Shown one piece after another: positions 25,996 through 32,121 of a stretch of 53,423 nt of DNA. Every line of letters begins with the position of its first letter. Position 1 is the stretch's first letter. A program made the translations under genes and the position numbers. The stretch is from Streptomyces albipurpureus (GTDB lineage: Bacteria; Actinomycetota; Actinomycetes; Streptomycetales; Streptomycetaceae), in contig NZ_JAMQAW010000011.1 of the NCBI RefSeq assembly GCF_023701525.1, positions 94,113 to 147,535 on the forward strand, written 5' to 3'. A model generated the notes under the pieces. The model searched no databases. It was not told the origin of the DNA and saw only the letters and a list, made by a program, of their open reading frames with translations.

Positions 25996-26807
25996 CACGC
26001 CTTGCGCCCCACCCCGGCGAAGCCTGCGAAGGCATACGGGTCTTCCTGCTCGGTGGGGCTGTCCGGCCGCCACTGTGGCATGGACACCAGACCGGGCTCG
26101 ACCATCTCGTACCCCTCGAAGAAATTTGCAATTTGCTCACGCGAACGTGATATCAGTGGACTGCGGGTCCCCCGGTAGACACCGACCACGCCCTCGGCCT
26201 GTTCCCTCGGTACCGGGACGGTGTCATACGACATATGCGTGACAGCGATCAGACTGCCAGACGGTAGGGCGTCCCGCAGTTGCCGTACCGCCTTGTACGG
26301 GTCTTCCTCGTCATCGACGAAGTGGAGCACGGCAAGGAGGAGCAGCGCCACCGGCTGGTTCAGATCCAGCACTTCGGCAACTTCGGGGCTTTCCAGGATC
26401 TGTTGGGGTCTGCGCAGGTCAGCGGCGAGGACGGTGGCTTTGGGGTCATCCCCGAGAACGGCTTGGCCATGTGCAACGGCAACCGGATCGTGATCGACGT
26501 ACACGACGCATGCGTCGGGGTCGGCGTTCCGTGCCACCTCGTGCACATTCCCGAAGGTGGGAATTCCGGACCCTATGTCGAGGAACTGGGTAACGCCCCT
26601 GCCGACGGCGAAATTCACCACCCGCCGCATGAAAGCACGGTTGGCCTGCATCGCCTTGGGGAGTCCTGGCATGAACTCCAGGACCTTGCGAGCCGCCTCA
26701 CGATCGACCTCGAAATTATGCGAACCGCCCAGGTAATAGTCGTACATTCGGGACACGCTCGGCACCGATATGTCGATGCCCGGCGGGGCCCAGGCGGGAC
26801 GCTCCAT
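25995..26807 (-). CDS. DUF574 S-adenosylmethionine-dependent methyltransferase
   Basis: A 270-residue protein starting MERPAWAPPGIDISVPSVSRMYDYYLGGSHNF, the characteristic DUF574 (PF04672) opening. The SAM-binding motif is TQFLDIGSGIPTFGNVHEVA, then VVYVDHDPVAVAHG, then LLLAVLHFVDDEEDP. Substrates of this actinobacterial family are unknown. The in-frame ATG at 26945 adds an unlikely leader. Its stop and the rmdA start form TGATG, so it is co-translated with a c-di-GMP enzyme. Confidence 0.92.
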   Translation of the reverse strand: MERPAWAPPGIDISVPSVSRMYDYYLGGSHNFEVDREAARKVLEFMPGLPKAMQANRAFMRRVVNFAVGRGVTQFLDIGSGIPTFGNVHEVARNADPDACVVYVDHDPVAVAHGQAVLGDDPKATVLAADLRRPQQILESPEVAEVLDLNQPVALLLLAVLHFVDDEEDPYKAVRQLRDALPSGSLIAVTHMSYDTVPVPREQAEGVVGVYRGTRSPLISRSREQIANFFEGYEMVEPGLVSMPQWRPDSPTEQEDPYAFAGFAGVGRKA

Positions 26808-27014
26808 CGATGTCTCCAACCAAGTCGCCACGGGGAACCGGCCATGTGCACGGCCAGTGTTCGAGCCGAGGCTACTGATCGCTCGCCAATTGGGCGAGTC
26901 CAAACGGAAATTCGCGGTCCGTTCTTGGTCACATGGTGGGTGCACGGCAACCGGCCCGCCGTCACGCCCAGGCGTGAGACGGGCCGGCTGAAGCCGGATG
27001 CCACCGCGTGGTGA

Positions 27015-27983
27015 CTACTTGGGAGCTCCCACCAGCTTGCCCTGCGAGGTCACGGCGAACCAGGTACCGCCCACGCCCTGCCCGTTGATGTCACCGGGCT
27101 TGGTGTCACCCGAGAAGGTGTAGAGCGGCCAGCAGTCGATGGTCTGCTGTTTGATCCCATCGGGACGATTGAAGGTAACGAAGCCCTTCTTCAAGATTCC
27201 CTTGGTGCTGTTCTTGTCGACGGGGGCAACAACCGGCCATTTCTGGAGGCAATCGCCCGTGCACGCCGTCTTCATGGGCCAGGCCGAGTCCTTCTTGAAC
27301 CGATAGACGGTCATACCGTTCTTATCAATGACGATCTCGCCCAGCTTGGGATCCTGACGAGTGGAGAGTCCGGCCGGGTCAACGGGCTGACTCGGATTGG
27401 CGGCGCCGCCGTCACCCGCTCCGGCCTGAGCCTTCTTGCCATCAGGGGCGGAGGCGAACCAGATACCGCCGACGCCCTGTCCCTTGATATCCCCGGCCTT
27501 GGTGTCCTTGGCGAAGCGGTACATCGGCCAACCGCCGATGGTCAGCTGCTTGGAGCCGTCGGTGCGGGTCACCTCACCCAGTGCTGAGGCGTCGATGCCG
27601 GGCGCCGATGAGGTGCCGGCCGCGGCGACCACGGGCCAGGCCTTCGCGCAGTCGCCATCGCAATTCGACTTCGGCGGCGACGCGGTGTCGTTGTCGAAGC
27701 GGTAGAGCGTGAAGCCCGCGCTGTCGGTGACTATCTTGCCCAGCTCCGGGCTCTGACGGACGGCGAGTTGCCCGGCCGGCTTGGCCGCCACCCCCTGGGG
27801 GCTGGCACCGGAGCCGTAGTCGTTTCCGTAGGCACCACCGTTGGCGGCGGGCTGCGCGGGACTCGCCGCCCCCACGGACTGGCTGCCGTTCTGGTCGTTG
27901 CCCTTGTCCTGACCGCACGCCGTCGTCAGCACGAGTACGGCCGCTGCAGTCACCGCGAGCGAGGCGTTACGCCAGGTGTTCAT
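27015..27983 (-). CDS. Secreted lipoprotein with PF03640-type repeats
   Basis: A 322-residue lipoprotein. The signal peptide ends LVLTTAC (C23), followed by a Gly/Asn/Gln-rich linker. Four related repeat blocks are visible in the mature part. Each resembles KIVTDSAGFTLYRFDND...C..DCAKAWPVV or LTIGGWPMYRFAKDTKAGDIKGQGVGGIWFA, the lipoprotein_15 secreted repeat. Each repeat pair has two Cys (CDGDCAKAWP, CTGDCLQKWP). The role is unknown. I recall a similar lipoprotein at this place in S. coelicolor (SCO0930). ATG at 27983 is preferred over 28037, which would put non-signal sequence before the signal peptide. Confidence 0.88.
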   Translation of the reverse strand: MNTWRNASLAVTAAAVLVLTTACGQDKGNDQNGSQSVGAASPAQPAANGGAYGNDYGSGASPQGVAAKPAGQLAVRQSPELGKIVTDSAGFTLYRFDNDTASPPKSNCDGDCAKAWPVVAAAGTSSAPGIDASALGEVTRTDGSKQLTIGGWPMYRFAKDTKAGDIKGQGVGGIWFASAPDGKKAQAGAGDGGAANPSQPVDPAGLSTRQDPKLGEIVIDKNGMTVYRFKKDSAWPMKTACTGDCLQKWPVVAPVDKNSTKGILKKGFVTFNRPDGIKQQTIDCWPLYTFSGDTKPGDINGQGVGGTWFAVTSQGKLVGAPK

Positions 27984-28159
27984 GTCCACTCCCCAAATTC
28001 CTGTGAGCCTGATGCGACGCCCGTCCGCGTCGTTCATGGCCCTAGGTACGGGCTGGAGACAGGGATGTGTTCAATGCCGGCGAAAAATTCTTCGAGAAGG
28101 TTTTCTCCTGCTTCCCCGACGCGGACCGGCCCTACGGGCCCGGCTTCCCGGGGCAACGG

Positions 28160-28179
28160 TGCTGAACAGCGGTTCAGCA
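28160..28179. repeat. Inverted repeat, possible operator or terminator
   Basis: TGCTGAAC, spacer AGCG, GTTCAGCA: perfect 8-bp arms. It sits about 180 bases upstream of the lipoprotein start. Confidence 0.4.
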
Positions 28180-28310
28180 AAATCCGCGGTGCGCTCGCTC
28201 GGACGACAGCGCACCGCCGCGACTCCCGCCCGGGCATCCGACAACCATGACGGAGGCTCCACCTCCGTTACGGCCGGGCTCTGCCGAATGCCCTCTGCCG
28301 CGTTCTCGAC

Positions 28311-28434
28311 TGCCCCACCGACCCCGACTGCCATGCCGATCCCGACTGCCCCACCGATCCCGACCGATACGCCGGACCCGCGCACCGCCCCGATTCCGTC
28401 AGCCGATCCGAACCCGCAGCCGATCCGAACCCGC
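28311..28434. repeat. 18-bp x3 and 17-bp x2 tandem repeats
   Basis: Three 18-bp units (28311-28364) of the form TGCCCCACCGATCCCGAC have one to three mismatches. After a 36-base gap, AGCCGATCCGAACCCGC is repeated perfectly twice (28401-28434). Confidence 0.7.
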
Positions 28435-28794
28435 AGCCGGTCCGGTGGGGCGACCCCGCCCCGAAGGCCACCTCGGGTACGAGGACCTCAGGCCCAGGCC
28501 CACCACGGCTCGCCGCCACCTTCGAGGTCCGTGACCGCCGGACGGCGGTACCGGAGGACCCTCCGGCCGCCCTACCCGATCCGGCCAAGAGGCCGACCTA
28601 CGTCAGAAAGCCGTCCCCGGAAGGGAGGACACACCCCCGAGTCCCCCTCGCGGGCTAGTGGAATGCCCCATTCGCACGACAGCGATAGCGGACATCCAGC
28701 AGCGCTCTTAGCGTTTCGGTCATCGAGGGGCAATTCCCTGCCTTCTGTGGAAATCGGTTCCGCGTCTGCTCCTCGGGGACCCGGAGGAATCACC

Positions 28795-29331
28795 ATGCGC
28801 GCGATACGTGCTGCGTCCGCCGCACTGCTGGGCGCCACCGCACTCGGCCTGGTCGCAGCCCCCCTCGCGGCTGCCGTCGACAACCAGACGTCGCCCTACT
28901 TCACGGTCAGCCCCTCGACGGTCGCGCCGGGCGGACGGGTGGCGCTCTCCGCCAGCGGTTGCAACACCACGGCCACGGCGTCGTCCGGCCTCTTCGACGC
29001 AGTGACCATTCGGCCCGGCACCTCCGCGGTGGCCACGGTCGACCCCACTGCCCGGGCGGGCGCCCAGTACTCGGTGCAGTTCACTTGCGGAAGTCAGCGG
29101 GGCAGCTTCAATGTGACGATCGCGGGCGGGCGCTCAACACCGACCACGAGTTCCACCGCCACCACATCCGCCGCCCCCACCACGACCCCTTCGGGTGTCC
29201 AGGGTGGCCTCGGCGGCAGTGTCGAGGAGATGGATGCCAAAGCGATCGCCATGGGCGCCGCTCTGGTGCTGGCCGCGGCGACCACCACGGTCTTCGTCGT
29301 CCGAAGGCGCGTGTACGGCCACCGGCACTGA
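28795..29331 (+). CDS. Secreted surface protein with GGLGGS-helix-Arg tail (sortase-neighbour protein 1)
   Basis: A 178-residue protein from ATG 28795, preceded by GGAGG. The signal peptide MRAIRAASAALLGATALGLVAAPLAAAVDN ends near residue 28. The mature domain of about 90 residues (FTVSPSTVAPGGRVALSASGCNTTATASSG...TCGSQRGSFNVTI) has two Cys and looks immunoglobulin-like. A Thr/Ser/Pro linker follows, then GGLGGS (residues 137-142), a hydrophobic helix (150-169) and RRRVYGHRH. This is the layout of a cell-wall sorting signal but without LPXTG or LAXTG. The protein at 29472-30068 has the same ending. Function is unknown; it is probably a cell-surface protein. Confidence 0.85.
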   Translation: MRAIRAASAALLGATALGLVAAPLAAAVDNQTSPYFTVSPSTVAPGGRVALSASGCNTTATASSGLFDAVTIRPGTSAVATVDPTARAGAQYSVQFTCGSQRGSFNVTIAGGRSTPTTSSTATTSAAPTTTPSGVQGGLGGSVEEMDAKAIAMGAALVLAAATTTVFVVRRRVYGHRH

Positions 29332-29391
29332 CCGTCCGGTGTCCGCAGCCCGACCACCGAGGCCATCACCTGTGCCCATCCGAGCGCCGAC

Positions 29392-29432
29392 GCCCGTTGC
29401 CCTGATCCTCACCCGGGATCAGGGCAACGGGC
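29392..29432. terminator. Perfect 17-bp hairpin between the two surface-protein genes
   Basis: GCCCGTTGCCCTGATCC and GGATCAGGGCAACGGGC pair perfectly around a 7-base loop, between convergent genes. A bidirectional terminator. Confidence 0.9.
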
Positions 29433-29471
29433 ATGGGGCCTGCGAAGCGGTCGCAGAGGCGGAGGTACGGG

Positions 29472-30068
29472 TCAGACTTTGGCGCCGACCGTACGGCGGC
29501 GACGCGCGATGAACAGTGTGCCGCCGATGGCCGCGGTGGACACCAGACCGGCGCCGATCGCCATCTCGGTCGAGCTGGGGCTCATTGAGCCACCGAGGCC
29601 GCCCTGGGCCCCTCGCCCGGAGAGCACGGTGAACTGTGCGGTCGCCACGTTCCGGTTGTTGTTGCATCTGACCGCGAGGTTGTAGTGACCCGGTGAGGCG
29701 TGGTCATGGATCCGAGCAGTGGCGGTCGAGGTGTTCTCCCGGTTGTTCTCGCGATTGTCGCCCCGGTTGTCGCCCCGGTTGTCACCTCGGTTGTCGCCTC
29801 TGTTGTCACCTCGGTTGTCGCCCCTGTTGTCACCCCGTTGGGCGGAGAGGTTGACCTGGGAGAAGGCGTTGGATGCGACCGTGCCACCCCGGTTGCAGCC
29901 ATGGACAGTGATCGTCAGGATGCCGCCCTGGTGAACGGCGTGCGGGTTGACGGAGACATGGACCTGGCTGTTGTCCTGGCTATCGCCGCCCGCGGCGGCC
30001 AGCGGGGCCGAGAGTCCGACCGCCGCGCAGGTGACCGCCGCCAGTGCGAGAGCGCGTGAAGCACGCAT
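29472..30068 (-). CDS. Secreted RGDN-repeat protein with GGLGGS-helix-Arg tail (sortase-neighbour protein 2)
   Basis: A 198-residue protein from ATG 30068, with TGGAGG six bases upstream. The signal peptide is MRASRALALAAVTCAAVGLSAPLAAAGGD. The mature part (HVSVNPHAVHQGGILTITVHGCN ... YNLAVRCNNNRNVATAQFTVL) resembles protein 1: two Cys and a beta-rich domain. It is interrupted by seven tandem RGDN units (residues 78-105) and two RENN/RENT units. The end is GGLGGS (156-161), a hydrophobic helix (170-188) and RRRRTVGAKV. The in-frame extension to 30305 is rejected. It is divergent from the sortase gene and convergent with protein 1; it is likely a surface protein and possible sortase substrate. 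Confidence 0.85.
   Translation of the reverse strand: MRASRALALAAVTCAAVGLSAPLAAAGGDSQDNSQVHVSVNPHAVHQGGILTITVHGCNRGGTVASNAFSQVNLSAQRGDNRGDNRGDNRGDNRGDNRGDNRGDNRENNRENTSTATARIHDHASPGHYNLAVRCNNNRNVATAQFTVLSGRGAQGGLGGSMSPSSTEMAIGAGLVSTAAIGGTLFIARRRRTVGAKV
29754..29837 (-). repeat. Seven 12-bp tandem repeats encoding RGDN
   Basis: Twelve-base units with the plus-strand core GGTTGTCGCC/GGTTGTCACC occur seven times, differing at synonymous positions. Two diverged units (RENN, RENT) follow at 29730-29753. The unit length keeps the frame if copy number changes. Confidence 0.9.
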
Positions 30069-30389
30069 CGTGAACCTCCAGAGAAGACGCACCGAAGCGG
30101 CGCTCCGGGAATTTCGACGAGTACGCCTTCCATGACGAACACTCACTGGGTCCGCCATTCCCCGCATTTCGGCACTGGTCCACCCCGGTGAGCCCACACC
30201 CCAACGACACGCCGAGGAGATCTGACGGAGTCGCAGGTCACAGACCGTCAGAACTCCTATCTGGCTGGTTGACACGGATGGGCCACCCCAAACGGCCGTC
30301 GCCACCCGTTCGCCATCCCCTCCTCGCCGCTCCGTTCGCGCTCACTTAGCGTGCGTACACGCGCCGGGGAAATATGACAGAGGAGAATC
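30069..30389. other. Divergent promoter region of surface protein 2 and the sortase
   Basis: 321 bases without a gene. It holds an 8-bp inverted repeat (30221-30252), a consensus-like TTGACA at 30269-30274 facing the sortase but without an evident -10, and TTAGCGT at 30346-30352. The same CGCTC..TTAGCGT arrangement occurs before surface protein 1. Confidence 0.45.
30221..30252. promoter_or_regulatory. Spaced inverted repeat, candidate operator
   Basis: TCTGACGG (30221-30228) and CCGTCAGA (30245-30252), perfect 8-bp arms with a 16-base spacer, between the divergent surface-protein and sortase genes. Confidence 0.45.
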
Positions 30390-31043
30390 ATGGGCGAGAG
30401 GCACAACGGCTCGGAGTCGCGCAAACGCTCGCCCTGGGGTGTGCTCGCCCTGGTGATGCTCACCGGGATCGCGCTGATGAAGAACGGTGTCGATGTCGCG
30501 CTGGGTCCTCCCCAACCCGCGGCGGCCGCCTCCCTCACCAGAACCAACGGCGAGACGTTCGCCCCCCTCGTACCCCCCAGGTCACTGGTTTTCGCGCCCG
30601 CCGAGCGGGTGCGTATCGCCTCCATCAAGGTGGATGCCCCGGTCATGAATGTGGGGCTGGACCCCGACGGGTGGATCGAGGCGCCGCCACCGCAGGACCG
30701 CAATATCGCCGGGTGGTACCAGAACGGTATCGCTCCTGGTCAGCGCGGTACCGCGGTCATCGTGGGCCATGTCGACAACCTCGGGGGGCCTGCCGTCTTC
30801 TACGGTCTCGGCTCGATCACCAAGGGCGAGCGGATCGAGGTTCCCCGGTTCGATGGGAAGACCGCGGTCTTCGAGGTGTACGGCGTGGAGGTCTTCGACA
30901 AGAACGACTTCCCGGCCGCCCAGGTGTACGGGGACACCGGATACGCCGAGCTGCGAGTGATCACCTGCGGCGGCGGCTACTCCAGGGCTGACGGCTACGA
31001 CGGCAATGTGGTGGTCTTCGCCCGGATGGTCTCATCCCGTTGA
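30390..31043 (+). CDS. Class F sortase
   Basis: A 217-residue membrane-anchored transpeptidase. A basic N-terminus precedes a membrane segment (WGVLALVMLTGIALM). The sortase barrel follows, with RVRIASIKVDAPVMNVGLDPDGWIEAPP, AGWYQNGIAPGQRGTAVIVGHVDN (His127) and LRVITCGGGYSRADGYDGNVVVFARM (Cys193). These are the hallmarks of class F, common in actinobacteria. The catalytic Arg is not certain; R199 is a candidate. ATG at 30390 follows GAGGAG. Substrates of class F enzymes are poorly known. The two nearby secreted proteins with matching C-termini are the obvious candidates. Confidence 0.9.
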   Translation: MGERHNGSESRKRSPWGVLALVMLTGIALMKNGVDVALGPPQPAAAASLTRTNGETFAPLVPPRSLVFAPAERVRIASIKVDAPVMNVGLDPDGWIEAPPPQDRNIAGWYQNGIAPGQRGTAVIVGHVDNLGGPAVFYGLGSITKGERIEVPRFDGKTAVFEVYGVEVFDKNDFPAAQVYGDTGYAELRVITCGGGYSRADGYDGNVVVFARMVSSR

Positions 31044-31104
31044 GACACATCCCGTTGCGTCACTGACACCACCCAGCCCTGGTCCCTCCTGGGCGCTCCC
31101 CACT

Positions 31105-31133
31105 CGGTGGGCTCCCTGGGGAGGAGCCCACCG
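31105..31133. terminator. Hairpin between sortase and deacetylase genes
   Basis: CGGTGGGCTCC and GGAGCCCACCG form a perfect 11-bp stem around a 7-base loop, between convergent genes. Confidence 0.8.
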
Positions 31134-31138
31134 ACGGC

Positions 31139-32020
31139 TCAGCGTCGCGGGACGGTGATCTGGTACCCGTCCTCCAACAGTCCGGGCAGATACCGTCGCA
31201 GCGCCTTGACGCTCTGGGAACGGTCACCGCCCGCGTCATGCGAGAGAACCACCACACCGGGCCCGGCTCCGTCCAGCACCCGGCGGACGATCGTTCCGGT
31301 GCCGGGTTCGGTCCAGTCGAGTGTGTCGACCGTCCAGGCCAGGGGCTCCATGCCCAACTCGGCGCCGATCTCGAAGGAGTGTCTGTTCCATGCGCCAAAC
31401 GGGGCGCGGTACCACAACGGCGCCGACCCCAGCACTTCCTCCACCACCTCGCTGGTACTCCCCAGTTCGCTACGGATACGGGAAGGGGGCAGCCGGGGAA
31501 TCAGCGGGTGCGACCAGGAGTGGTTGCCGATGACATGCCCGTCGTCAGCCATCTCCCGTAGCAGATCGCGGTTTGCCTCGGCCATCTCGCCGCAGACGAA
31601 GAACATGGCCTGTACGTCGTAGTCCCGCAGGGTCCGCAGAATGCCGGGGGTGTAGCGGGGGTCGGGCCCGTCGTCGAAGGTCAGCACCATGGTGCGGCCC
31701 GTCTCCGGGAGCTTGAGAAAGGGCTGTGTCCGTACCGGTGGCAAGGCTCGACGCAGCCGCGGCGGGCTGTACTCCGTCATGGGCTGCAACCGGTAGGACG
31801 AGGCCTTGACGGGTGGCCCCTGGGCGATCTGGGGTCCTCCCGCAGGCCTCGCCCCGGCGCCGGTCGATGTGCTGGCCCCGCTGCCAGGACGGGAGGTCAC
31901 ACTCCCGCCGGGAGACCTTGCCCCCTCGGTCATGAGCAGCCCTGCGGTGGCAGCCGCACCCAGGCAAGCGCCGATGCGGAGCACCGACCGGCGATCCAGT
32001 GGCGTCTGATCCTTCTTCAT
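31139..32020 (-). CDS. Secreted polysaccharide deacetylase (carbohydrate esterase 4)
   Basis: A 293-residue protein. The N-terminus has a twin-arginine-like signal (LDRRSVLRIGACLGAAATAGLLM), then a Ser/Gly/Pro linker. The NodB domain starts at GRTMVLTFDDGPDPRYTP (catalytic base and metal Asp), followed by HVIGNHSWSHPLIPRL (metal His pair), LWYRAPFGAWN (motif 3), LAWTVDTLDW and VVVLSHDAGGDRSQ. It should remove acetyl groups from a cell-wall polymer such as peptidoglycan or chitin-like glycan. ATG at 32020 is chosen because the upstream extension to 32086 precedes the signal peptide. It converges on the sortase gene, in an envelope-related neighbourhood. Confidence 0.92.
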   Translation of the reverse strand: MKKDQTPLDRRSVLRIGACLGAAATAGLLMTEGARSPGGSVTSRPGSGASTSTGAGARPAGGPQIAQGPPVKASSYRLQPMTEYSPPRLRRALPPVRTQPFLKLPETGRTMVLTFDDGPDPRYTPGILRTLRDYDVQAMFFVCGEMAEANRDLLREMADDGHVIGNHSWSHPLIPRLPPSRIRSELGSTSEVVEEVLGSAPLWYRAPFGAWNRHSFEIGAELGMEPLAWTVDTLDWTEPGTGTIVRRVLDGAGPGVVVLSHDAGGDRSQSVKALRRYLPGLLEDGYQITVPRR

Positions 32021-32121
32021 GACCAAACAGCTCGCACGGTCACCGGGCAAAGCCCCACTCCAACACGCCCATTCGGGGGAAAACACCCGATGGGAGCAGT
32101 CCTGTCGCGGGTCCCATCGCT

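Larger units (their letters stand above)
27984..28794. other. 811-base intergenic region with repeats between divergent surface-protein genes
   Basis: No supported gene. It contains TGCTGAAC-AGCG-GTTCAGCA at 28160-28179, a perfect 8-bp inverted repeat followed by AAAA. It also holds the tandem repeats at 28311-28434 and a TTAGCGT element at 28708-28714. One plus frame is open throughout and would encode Pro/Thr-rich repeats, but it lacks a start with a ribosome site before 28795. Confidence 0.45.

Noticed and set aside
27976..28794. N-terminal extension of surface protein 1
   Set aside because: The ATG at 28795 has GGAGG and a clear signal peptide; the upstream part reads as Arg/Pro-rich sequence with no start site.
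29754..29837. RGD repeats as integrin-binding motif
   Set aside because: There is no reason to expect host-cell adhesion in a soil-type actinobacterium; the repeat is more likely a charged spacer.
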